A DNA stretch of 64,000 bases from Desulfuromonas sp. KJ2020 (lineage in GTDB: Bacteria; Desulfobacterota; Desulfuromonadia; Desulfuromonadales; SZUA-540), in the NCBI RefSeq assembly GCF_024197615.1, contig NZ_JAKUKE010000001.1, forward strand, positions 456,463 to 520,462, written 5' to 3'. The notes below the pieces were generated by a model. The model saw only the letters and a program-made list of their open reading frames with translations, did not search any database and was not told the origin of the DNA. Shown one piece after another: positions 57,100 to 64,000 of the stretch. Numbering within the stretch: position 1 is the stretch's first letter; the number at the start of each line of letters is the position of its first letter. The position numbers and the translations under genes were made by a program.

Positions 57100-57968
57100 A
57101 GCTGACCCGGGCGGGAGCCCTCTACATCGTCATGACCCTGCTGCTGGGCTTCGGCGCCGTCAACACCGGCAACAACCTCATCTACCTGCTGGTCTCCGCC
57201 TTGCTCGGCTTCATGGTCATCTCCGGCCTTCTCGGCAAGCGCAACCTCGACGGGCTGCAGGTACGCCTGCGCTTTGCCGACGAGATCTACGATGGCCACC
57301 CGACGCTGGTCGGGGTCGAACTGACCAACGGGCGCCGCTTGCTGCCGGCGCAGCTCATCGATGTGCAGCTCGCCGCCGAGCCCGGTTCGGTGCTCTTTCC
57401 GCTGGTGCCGGCCGGCGAGCAGGAAGCCGGTCGCCTGCTGCTCACCCTGACCGGCCGCGGGCCGCACTCTTTTTCGGCCATCCAGCTCAACTCCCGCTAC
57501 CCCATCAACTTTTTCGTGCGCTCCCGACACATCCCCATCGCGGAACGCTGTGTCGTCTTTCCCGCCCCCCAGCCCTGCCCGCTGCCTGCCGCCTCGTCCG
57601 GCCGCCAGCTCGCCGGTGAACGGACTGCCTCCCAGCGCGGCCACGAAGGGGATATCGAACGCATTCATGAATACCAGCCCGGCGACCCCCTGCGGCGGAT
57701 TCACTGGCGGCTGTCAGCCCGACACGATCAGCTCAAGGTCAAGGATCTCGCCACCGCCGCCAGCGAACCCCTGTGGGTCGATCCCCGCGAGTGCCCGGGA
57801 GCCAGCCTCGAAGAAAAGCTGCGCTGCGCGGTCTACCTCATCAACCAGGGGGGCCGAGCGGAGCGGCCCGTGGGCCTGCGCCTGCCCGGACAGCGCCTGG
57901 CGCCGGCGACGGGACGGCCGCACCGTCTGAAACTCCTTCATCATCTGGCCGGTTATGGTAAAAATTAA
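57021..57968 (+). CDS. DUF58 domain membrane protein (start uncertain)
   Basis: Up to 315 residues. The conserved part begins KLTRAGALYIVMTLLLGFGAVNTGNN: two membrane helices (about 35-75), then a vWA-like DUF58 domain with HEGDIERIHEYQPGDPLRRIHWRLSARHDQLKVKDL. The only classical start upstream is the GTG at 57021, 79 bases inside moxR; a CTG at 57096 overlapping the moxR stop and an ATC at 57063 with AGGAGGAGG seven bases upstream are other candidates (see findings). The stop overlaps the transglutaminase start. Function: partner of MoxR; precise role unknown. Confidence 0.85.
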   Translation: MPRKRDPEQGGGTAIGAQKSAGSPGLKLTRAGALYIVMTLLLGFGAVNTGNNLIYLLVSALLGFMVISGLLGKRNLDGLQVRLRFADEIYDGHPTLVGVELTNGRRLLPAQLIDVQLAAEPGSVLFPLVPAGEQEAGRLLLTLTGRGPHSFSAIQLNSRYPINFFVRSRHIPIAERCVVFPAPQPCPLPAASSGRQLAGERTASQRGHEGDIERIHEYQPGDPLRRIHWRLSARHDQLKVKDLATAASEPLWVDPRECPGASLEEKLRCAVYLINQGGRAERPVGLRLPGQRLAPATGRPHRLKLLHHLAGYGKN

Positions 57969-59868
57969 ACGCCTGCTCGATTACTTCACCTACGCCATCG
58001 TCCTGCTGGGGACGCTGCCCCTCTACCCGCACCTCGACCTGCCGGTGCGGCTGCTGCTGCCCGCCGCGCTGGTCGCTGGCGTGATCGCGGACCAGCGGGA
58101 GCGCACCCTGCTGAAAACGCCGGCGGCGACCCTGCTCACCCTGGCCTTTTTCGCCTATTACGGTCTCACCCTGTCGTTGGCCAACTTCATTCTGCCGCTG
58201 GTCAACGTCCTCGCCCTTTTGCTGGCCGTGCGCCTGGTCACCCCCAGAACCGGCCGCAACACCCTGCAGGCCTTCGTGCTCTCCCTCTTCGCTCTGGCCA
58301 GCTCGACACTCATCGTCCTGAGCCCCTACTTTCTGCTCTTCATGGTGCTGCAGGTGCTGCTCATCACCGTCGGGCTGGTGCTGCTGGCCTTTTTCGTGGC
58401 CGATCCGCACCTGAGCCTGTCCCGCGGCCAGCTCCGGCGCCTGCTCTCTTTTGCTCTCATCCTGCCGGTGACTTCCCTGCTGCTGATGGCGCTCATCTTC
58501 CCCATCCTCCCGCGCACCCAGCGCCCCGTCTGGGGCTTTCTCAACCCCGCCATCGCCGCCACCGCCGGCTTCAGCGAGCAGGTGCAGCCCGGCTCCGTCG
58601 CCCAGCTCAACGCCACCAAACAGGTGGTCTTTCGGGCCGAAAGCGAGCGCCTGCCCCAGGCCGAACTCTACTGGCGCGGCATCGTGCTCGACACCCTGCG
58701 GGGCAACACCTGGCTGCGCGGCGACGAGTCAGGCGGCCGTTCCAGCCGCCTCGAGGGCGGCCAGCCGATACGCCAGACCATTTCCCTCGAACCCCAGTCG
58801 GGCGGCTACCTCTTCGCCCTCGACCGGCCCGAATCCCTGCAGGGCATCCGCCACCGCAGTTCGCCCGACCTGGTTCATCATGCCTCCCAGGCCGAGCGGC
58901 AGCGGGTCCGCTACGACGCGGCCTCGCGCCTGGGGGGGACCCTACGGGAAAACGGCATCCCTCAACACACGCTGCTGACGGTGCCGGCGGCGCTGCCGGC
59001 CCGGGTTCAGGCCGTGGGGGAACGGATTCGCCAGCAGGGCCGCACCGTCGAGGAAAAAATCGCTCTGACGGAAGAGTTCTTCCGGCAGCAGCAGCTCTCC
59101 TACGCCACCAGCGACCTCCCCGATCCGCAGAACCCCATCGAAGACTTCCTCTTCGGCAAGCGGCGGGGGTACTGTGAATTTTTCGCCTCCTCCTTCGCCG
59201 TCATCCTGCGACAGGCCGAGGTGCCCACCCGCCTGGTCGGCGGCTACCTGGGGGGCGACTACAACGCCCTCGGCGGCTACTACCTCGTCACCGAAGACAT
59301 GGCCCACGTCTGGGTCGAAGCCCGCCTCGAAGACGGCCGCTGGCTGCGCCTCGACCCCAGCCGCCTCGCCATCAACGCCGCCACCGCCGTGCGCGGCAGC
59401 AATCCCGCCCACCTCGGCCTGCTGCGCCAGCTCGCCGATTCAGCCAGCCATTTTTGGGCCCACAGCATCCTCAACTATGACCTGCTGCGCCAGATCGAGA
59501 TTCTGCGCAGCACCGGCGAGCGCCTGCAAAAACCGACCTGGCGCCCGCAAAAAATTCCCAGCGGCCTGCTCCCCCTTGCCCTCGCAGTCGCCGCCACCAT
59601 CCTGGGCCTCACGGTCTGGCACCGACGCAAAAGCCGGGAGCAACGGCTGGTGGCCCGCTTTCAGCGCCTGGCCGCCAAACAGCTCGGCCTGGGGTCCATT
59701 CCCCCGCACATCGGCCTCCACGAACTCGCCCGCCGTCTGAAAGATCCTCTCGCCCACGAATTCGCCGAGCGCTACGGCCAGGCCATCTACCAGGACCGGC
59801 AACTCAGCCGGGCGGAGATTCAGGAATTGAACGATTTGTTGAGGCGGATGCGGAGGCAACAGGGGTGA
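57955..59868 (+). CDS. TgpA-type membrane transglutaminase-like protein
   Basis: 637 residues. Six N-terminal membrane helices (DUF3488-like, about 10-180), a periplasmic region, then a transglutaminase-like domain with Cys of KRRGYCEFFASSFAVILR (about 405), His of AHVWVEARL (about 450) and Asp of LRLDPS (about 466); one more TM helix (about 540-560) and a cytoplasmic C-terminal helical tail. The catalytic triad is intact. The ATG lies 13 bases inside the DUF58 gene. The trio moxR-DUF58-tgpA is a recurring operon with unknown envelope function. Confidence 0.93.
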   Translation: MVKIKRLLDYFTYAIVLLGTLPLYPHLDLPVRLLLPAALVAGVIADQRERTLLKTPAATLLTLAFFAYYGLTLSLANFILPLVNVLALLLAVRLVTPRTGRNTLQAFVLSLFALASSTLIVLSPYFLLFMVLQVLLITVGLVLLAFFVADPHLSLSRGQLRRLLSFALILPVTSLLLMALIFPILPRTQRPVWGFLNPAIAATAGFSEQVQPGSVAQLNATKQVVFRAESERLPQAELYWRGIVLDTLRGNTWLRGDESGGRSSRLEGGQPIRQTISLEPQSGGYLFALDRPESLQGIRHRSSPDLVHHASQAERQRVRYDAASRLGGTLRENGIPQHTLLTVPAALPARVQAVGERIRQQGRTVEEKIALTEEFFRQQQLSYATSDLPDPQNPIEDFLFGKRRGYCEFFASSFAVILRQAEVPTRLVGGYLGGDYNALGGYYLVTEDMAHVWVEARLEDGRWLRLDPSRLAINAATAVRGSNPAHLGLLRQLADSASHFWAHSILNYDLLRQIEILRSTGERLQKPTWRPQKIPSGLLPLALAVAATILGLTVWHRRKSREQRLVARFQRLAAKQLGLGSIPPHIGLHELARRLKDPLAHEFAERYGQAIYQDRQLSRAEIQELNDLLRRMRRQQG

Positions 59869-59975
59869 TTGGGAAAATTGGGGGAGGGACCCTCAGGAAA
59901 TTCCTGATTTCGGATTGATTTTATTTGGGGTAGGATGGTTGACCAATTTAGGCATGGCTTCAAAAGGGGGCAGTT

Positions 59976-60173
59976 ATGGAGCGTAACGAATCAATGATGA
60001 AACGCTTGAGAGGGTTAGACAAAACAGCCTCGGAGCAGCCGAAAAGATCGCTGGAGGAAGCCTTAGCGCAATACGACAGGCAGAACTCGCACCCTCAAGT
60101 CGCAAATGTAGAGCAAGGATTAGTAGAGTCAGGCAATGTAGAACAAATAGACCGCACTGGATCATGCACTTAA
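59976..60173 (+). CDS. Possible short hypothetical protein next to the IS element
   Basis: 65 codons, ATG with GGGGG six bases upstream, starting MERNESMMKRLRGLDKTASEQPKRSLEEALAQYDRQ. Charged, no domain recognised, and the last 20 codons look non-coding (they run toward the IS 5' region). It may be a real small protein, the 5' part of a gene cut by the IS, or spurious. Confidence 0.3.
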   Translation: MERNESMMKRLRGLDKTASEQPKRSLEEALAQYDRQNSHPQVANVEQGLVESGNVEQIDRTGSCT

Positions 60174-60269
60174 ACCGTGCAAGCCAGGGCGAGGGGAAGG
60201 GAATCAGGTTATGCGCCCCCGGAGTTGGAGGAAAACTGGGGAGTGTTTGAATGCATAAGTAACGCAAGT

Positions 60270-60356
60270 GGAAGCCTCCAGGTGGCGGACAGTTCATAAT
60301 AATGAACGTGCAGGGTCGAATAAATCGCCCCGAGTCAGACCCAAAAGGAGGCTTCC
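60270..60356 (+). repeat. Inverted repeat enclosing the transposase ribosome binding site
   Basis: TGGAAGCCTCC (60269-60279) and its exact reverse complement GGAGGCTTCCA (60347-60357) are 67 bases apart; the right arm contains the AGGAGG that serves the transposase and the A of its ATG. Between them lies a perfect hairpin GTTCAT-AATA-ATGAAC (60292-60307). RNA reading through from outside could fold and mask the start site. Confidence 0.75.
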
Positions 60357-61385
60357 ATGAAAAGTATTTACTACATTGGTCTGGACGTCCACAAAAAAAC
60401 CATTGCCTATTGCATCAAAACCATCAGCGGTAAAACGGTTGATCAAGGGGTCGTGCGGGCCGAGCGCAAGGCACTCCTTGAATGGCTTGCGGGATTGCCA
60501 GGCCCTTGGATGGGTGCAATGGAAGCGACGCTCTTTACCGGCTGGATTTACGATTTCCTCAAGTCACATGCTGTTGAGCTGAAAGTTGCGCACCCGGAAA
60601 TGCTCAAGGCGATCACAGCGGCAAAGAAGAAAAATGACCGGGCCGATGCAGAAAAGTTGGTGGACCTTCTGCGAGTCAACCTCTTACCGGAATGCACAAT
60701 GATGTCCGAGGAGCTGCGCGAATTGCGGCGCATCCTTCGCTACCGGAACATGGTGGTCCGTACGGCGGTGCAGATGAAGAACAAAATGGCCGGGTTGATG
60801 ATGGAGGTGGGCGCGACCTATGACAAAAAACGCCTGTATGGGCGGAAATATTTCAACCAATTGATGGAACGTGTTGAAGAGGTTCCCGGCTCGGTCAAAG
60901 AGCTGTTACAGCTGAGTCGCAGTAACCTCGAATTGTTCACGGCAATTCAGAAGAAGCTGATCAAGGCCTTGCGGGAGAAGCCTCTGATTCGGGATCGGGT
61001 CCAGTGCTTGATGAGCATCGACGGCGTCGGTGAAATTATGGCGCTCACCTGGGTTCTGGAGATAGGCGACCCCACTCGTTTTAACTCAAGCCGGGAAGCG
61101 ATTAGCTATTGTGGCTTATGCAGCGCCCAGCGGGAATCGGCTGGGAAAAACCACCGTGGACCACTCTCCAAAAAGCGCAACAAGCATCTACAGACAATGC
61201 TGATTGAAGCGGCGAAGTTGGCCCCCAAATGGAACCCATACCTGGCCGCTCTGCATGAAAAAGAATTGGCAAAAGGCAATCGCAACCGGGCAACTTTGGC
61301 TGTGGCGCGCAAGTTGGTCGAATATTTGCTAGCCGTTGATCGGCGCGGCACCCCCTTCGAGGAGAAACAGCCTCAGGTCGCCTAA
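60357..61385 (+). CDS. IS110-family transposase (DEDD)
   Basis: 342 residues. The N-terminal RuvC-like DEDD domain has YIGLDVHKKT (first Asp), GAMEATLFTGWIY (Glu) and KKNDRADAEKLVDLLR (second and third Asp). The C-terminal transposase_20 domain has SIDGVGEIMALTWVLEIGDPTRF and the catalytic-serine region YCGLCSAQRESAGKNHRG. Full length and intact. AGGAGG lies six bases before the ATG. IS110 recombinases are guided by a structured bridge RNA encoded in the element's non-coding end. Confidence 0.95.
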   Translation: MKSIYYIGLDVHKKTIAYCIKTISGKTVDQGVVRAERKALLEWLAGLPGPWMGAMEATLFTGWIYDFLKSHAVELKVAHPEMLKAITAAKKKNDRADAEKLVDLLRVNLLPECTMMSEELRELRRILRYRNMVVRTAVQMKNKMAGLMMEVGATYDKKRLYGRKYFNQLMERVEEVPGSVKELLQLSRSNLELFTAIQKKLIKALREKPLIRDRVQCLMSIDGVGEIMALTWVLEIGDPTRFNSSREAISYCGLCSAQRESAGKNHRGPLSKKRNKHLQTMLIEAAKLAPKWNPYLAALHEKELAKGNRNRATLAVARKLVEYLLAVDRRGTPFEEKQPQVA

Positions 61386-61730
61386 GCCATAGTAAAAACG
61401 ACATAACCCTTGTTCCAAACGATCTTCCCGCCGGGCCTTGCTGATTTAGGGACTACGTGAGCTTTGCTGCACGACATGGGTAGTGTTTCGAGGCCGGCGG
61501 GTTGGCCCTAACTCAATCTTCTGCGAAGGGATTTATCCCGGAGGCAGCACATGGATGTCTGGTCGCCGATCGGGCGGACCACAGGAACAGATCAAAAAGG
61601 TTGGAAGGTGTGAGGGGTTAGAAAGCTTAAAAATGTCCCGGGAGGATATCCTCGTGGTGCAGGGAAATCTCCGTTTTCCCATTGACTTTACTTATCATGG
61701 ATGTCCCTAATTTTGAATTTTAGAGGTCAT
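61386..61730 (+). other. 345-bp non-coding 3' flank of the IS110 element
   Basis: No gene is supported; short frames have no ribosome binding site. It contains a 12-base perfect palindrome GAGGATATCCTC (61642-61653). The 3' boundary of the element probably lies somewhere in this stretch, before the metal-efflux gene. Confidence 0.4.
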
Positions 61731-62357
61731 GTGGCGGGTTGTGGGTGTGAAATGGAAGCTCGTAACGAGCAAGAACGAAAAACGCTCTTCATCGTTCTTG
61801 GAATCAACGCCTTCATGTTCATCTTCGAGCTGGTGCTTGGTCTGCTTGCTCAATCGACTGGCCTCATTGCGGACTCCCTAGACATGCTGGCAGATGCTTC
61901 CGTATATACTATCAGCCTCTATGCTGTTGGGAGGAGCGATGCTCTAAAAAACAAGTCAGCCAAGTTCAGTGGTTTTGCCCAAATATTGCTGGCACTACTG
62001 GTGCTAGCTGACGTTCTTCGGCGATTTTTCCTCGGCAGTGAACCCGTCATCGCCCTCATGATGGGAGTTGGTGTCATCGCTTTGGTTGCTAATGCCATTT
62101 GCCTCACGCTCATTGCAAAACACCGAGAGGGCGGGGTCCACATGCGAGCGTCATTGATATTTTCCAAAAATGATGTCATTGCCAATATCGGCGTTATCGT
62201 GGCCGGCGCCCTCGTTTGGGTGCTGGGTAGTCGCTACCCCGATCTTATCATTGGTTCTGGCATCGCAATTGTCGTTCTCCGTGGTGGCTTCCAAATCTTA
62301 AGAGAGGCAGCAGAGCATAAAAATACTGCTTCCTCTGAATCGACCAAAAACACCTAA
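61731..62357 (+). CDS. Cation diffusion facilitator-type metal transporter
   Basis: 208 residues from a GTG at 61731 (AGAGGT five bases upstream), giving the family-like N-terminus MAGCGCEMEARNEQERKTL; an ATG ten codons earlier lacks a site. Five to six membrane helices follow: NAFMFIFELVLGLLAQSTGLIADSLDMLADASVYTISLYAVG, with the HxxxD/DxxxD-type motif in SLDMLADAS and a second in SKNDVIANI. No C-terminal cytoplasmic domain beyond about 20 residues, so it is shorter than classic CDF. Probably exports Zn, Co or Cd. It follows the IS110 flank. Confidence 0.85.
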   Translation: MAGCGCEMEARNEQERKTLFIVLGINAFMFIFELVLGLLAQSTGLIADSLDMLADASVYTISLYAVGRSDALKNKSAKFSGFAQILLALLVLADVLRRFFLGSEPVIALMMGVGVIALVANAICLTLIAKHREGGVHMRASLIFSKNDVIANIGVIVAGALVWVLGSRYPDLIIGSGIAIVVLRGGFQILREAAEHKNTASSESTKNT

Positions 62358-62492
62358 TGGTAAATTCAATATGCAAGCATGGGGCAAAGGGGACAAATTT
62401 ATTTTGGTTCTAAACCCTTCACCCCACCACCGCTTATTGCGAATTGCGCACCTGAGACCGAATCCATTCACCCCCGTAAGGAGTTTTCCCCA

Positions 62493-63239
62493 TTGGATAT
62501 TCCACGGATCTTCAACATTACCGAAAGTGCTCACCGCATCCATAACCCGTTCACACCCGAAAAGCTCGCCACTCTGGGCACGGCGCTGCGCCTGGAAGCC
62601 GGGACCAGAATACTGGACCTCGGCAGCGGTTCAGGGGAGATGCTGTGCACCTGGGCGCGCGATTACGGGGTCATCGGCACCGGTATCGACCTGAGTCAGC
62701 TATTCACCGCGCAGGCGAAACGCCGGGCGGTTGAACTCGGTGTCACCGACCAAGTTACGTTCATTCATGGCGATGCGGCCGGCTATGTCGCGGACGAGAA
62801 GGTCGGGGTGGCGGCCTGCCTCGGTGCCACGTGGATCGGCGGGGGCGTCGCCGGCACCATCGCGCTGCTGGCGCAAAGCCTGCGCCCCGGCGGGATCATC
62901 CTTATCGGCGAACCCTACTGGCGGCAGCTGCCGCCGACGGAAGAGGTGGCCAAGGGGTGTCTTGCCGGCTCAATCGCCGACTTTCTGCTGTTGCCGGAAC
63001 TTCTCGCCTCTTTCAGCCGCCTCGGCTACGACATCGTCGAAATGGTTTTGGCCGACAAGGACAGCTGGGACCGTTACGAGGCGGCCAAGTGGCTCACCAT
63101 GCGCCGATGGCTTGAAGCTAACCCCGACGACACGTTCGCAAAAGAGGTTCGCGCCCAACTGACCTCGGAACCCGCGCGCTACGCCGCTTACACGCGCGAA
63201 TACCTGGGCTGGGGCGTCTTTGCGCTGATGAAGCGGTGA
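62493..63239 (+). CDS. Class I SAM-dependent methyltransferase (YjhP-like)
   Basis: 248 residues from a TTG at 62493 with AAGGAG nine bases upstream; this yields M-DIPRIFNITESAHRIHNPFTPEK, matching the start of E. coli YjhP, whereas an ATG at 62379 gives an unrelated extension. SAM-binding motif I is ILDLGSGSGEMLCTWA, motif II GTGIDLSQLF, then GATWIGGG and GEPYWRQLP. YjhP-like enzymes have no settled substrate. It is 135 bases after the metal-efflux gene in the same direction. Confidence 0.9.
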   Translation: MDIPRIFNITESAHRIHNPFTPEKLATLGTALRLEAGTRILDLGSGSGEMLCTWARDYGVIGTGIDLSQLFTAQAKRRAVELGVTDQVTFIHGDAAGYVADEKVGVAACLGATWIGGGVAGTIALLAQSLRPGGIILIGEPYWRQLPPTEEVAKGCLAGSIADFLLLPELLASFSRLGYDIVEMVLADKDSWDRYEAAKWLTMRRWLEANPDDTFAKEVRAQLTSEPARYAAYTREYLGWGVFALMKR

Positions 63240-63446
63240 TGTTGGGGAGGATTAACGGTCTTCGCTGGATCACTGGCTGCGTATTCCAAGTTTAACCATA
63301 GTTCCCGTACACATTCTTGCCGTCCTCTCCCCAGATGTTAAAGTTCCTCTATGCCCAGTGAAAGGCCCGGGCCGACCACGCAAGCTGGCATCTGATATCG
63401 TCGTTTCCCTGCCGCTTACCCCAATTCCGGAGGCCATTCGATACCG

Positions 63447-64000
63447 ATGACCGATGTCATGTCCATCATATGGCTCACCGCGGGCGCGGGCCTTTGCATC
63501 CCCGCCGGTGGAGCCATCGCTCGCCTTGAAAAAATACAGCCGCACTGGCTGGAAAACGAGTTCCGTCATGCCTTGATCGCCTTTGGTGGCGGCATCCTTC
63601 TGGGGGCGGTAGCGGTGGTTCTCATCCCTGAAGGGCTAGCCCGCCTGGATGAGCCTGTCTATGCGATTCCCATCACGCTGGTCGGTGGTATCCTTTTTTT
63701 TGCCATAGAAAGGTTTCTCGGGTTACGTCGAAGGGAATCTCCGCAGCTGATGGGGATGATGCTTGACTATATTCCAGAATCGATCGCCCTGGGCGGGATG
63801 GTGGCCCTGCAGTCCCCCGTCGCGCCCTTGCTGGCTCTGCTCATTGGCCTGCAGAACCTTCCTGAGGGATTCAACGCCTACCGGGAGTTGAAGAATATCA
63901 ACCATTCCAAGCCCGACAAGACTCTCATGGTGATGTTTTCTTTAGTCATGTTGGGGCCTGTCGCCGGTCTTTTCGGATATTTCTTTCTGCATGAGCATGA
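63447..64000 (+). CDS. ZIP-family metal transporter, N-terminal part (cut by window end)
   Basis: 184 codons are open from the ATG at 63447 to the end of the window. Helices are visible around 5-25, 40-62, 75-92, 112-140 and 165-180. ZIP signatures are IPESIALGG and IGLQNLPEGFNAY with the metal-binding His/Glu-rich helices partly substituted. A GGAGG lies 12 bases upstream. The protein would take up or release Zn or another divalent metal. Its C-terminus lies outside the window. Confidence 0.82.
   Translation, partial: MTDVMSIIWLTAGAGLCIPAGGAIARLEKIQPHWLENEFRHALIAFGGGILLGAVAVVLIPEGLARLDEPVYAIPITLVGGILFFAIERFLGLRRRESPQLMGMMLDYIPESIALGGMVALQSPVAPLLALLIGLQNLPEGFNAYRELKNINHSKPDKTLMVMFSLVMLGPVAGLFGYFFLHEH

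Larger units (their letters stand above)
60174..61700 (+). mobile_element. IS110-family insertion sequence (ends not resolved)
   Basis: One transposase with the DEDD architecture is flanked by about 180 bases of structured non-coding sequence on the 5' side and about 300 bases of non-coding sequence on the 3' side. IS110 elements lack conventional terminal inverted repeats and target duplications, so the ends cannot be fixed here; 60174 and 61700 are outer estimates. It lies between the tgpA operon and a metal-efflux gene. Confidence 0.7.

Overview
The window looks like a chromosomal segment of a GC-rich Desulfuromonadales/Geobacter-type bacterium (Desulfobacterota, anaerobic respiratory). 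The indicators are a fused nuoBCD gene in a complete complex I operon, a neighbouring sfrAB pair (the soluble NADPH oxidoreductase first described as a Geobacter Fe(III) reductase), a DUF3373 outer-membrane porin, a secreted multiheme c-type cytochrome, a heme-c DUF3365 sensor, pyruvate:ferredoxin oxidoreductase, and the conserved def-fmt-DUF116-rsmB-rpe cluster. The taxonomic call is inference from gene content; no rRNA is present.

Layout. 1-1.7 kb: end of a hipB antitoxin gene plus hipA, then tRNA-Asn. 1.8-3 kb: mglB-mglA polarity GTPase pair (minus strand). 3-9.8 kb (minus): nifJ, recR, ybaB, dnaX and the SRP RNA gene. 9.8-10.1 kb: tRNA-Ser with a duplicated 3' end that looks like an old integration scar. 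10.2-12.9 kb: a small conserved protein, tatA, the DUF3373 porin and a monoheme cytochrome. 13.4-17.7 kb: serA, hisZ, purA. 17.7-19.5 kb: a tRNA-Lys/tRNA-Glu operon followed by a convergent ankyrin-repeat lipoprotein that looks accessory. 19.6-34.5 kb: rnhA, then a compact 12-gene nuo operon encoding all 14 complex I modules (B, C and D are one protein), mostly joined by ATGA or GTGA overlaps. 34.5-36 kb: a CoA-binding protein and apbE. 36-40.7 kb (minus): sfrB-sfrA. 41-49.3 kb: a lipoprotein, a glutaredoxin, a homocysteine methyltransferase/MTHFR fusion, a heme sensor, rpe, rsmB, DUF116, fmt and def. 49.5-55.5 kb (minus): sucD/sucC, a Sm-like small protein, transaldolase, a multiheme cytochrome, a YHS protein and folK. 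55.6-59.9 kb: a VOC protein, then moxR-DUF58-transglutaminase. 60-64 kb: an accessory stretch with an IS110-family element, a CDF metal efflux protein, a YjhP-like methyltransferase and a truncated ZIP transporter.

How it fits together: nifJ makes acetyl-CoA and reduced ferredoxin, sucCD serves the TCA cycle, complex I exchanges electrons between NADH and the quinone pool, sfrAB handles cytoplasmic NADPH, and the porin, cytochromes and heme sensor belong to envelope electron transfer. No CRISPR array, prophage or biosynthetic cluster was seen. The points I find most worth checking are the structured 5' region of the IS110 element (a possible bridge-RNA locus with a hairpin masking the transposase ribosome binding site), the sfrB leader and operator, the output-less heme sensor, the CX8CH site in the multiheme cytochrome and the tRNA-Ser scar. 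Many start positions were moved from the longest open frame to a codon with a convincing ribosome binding site; these are stated per gene.
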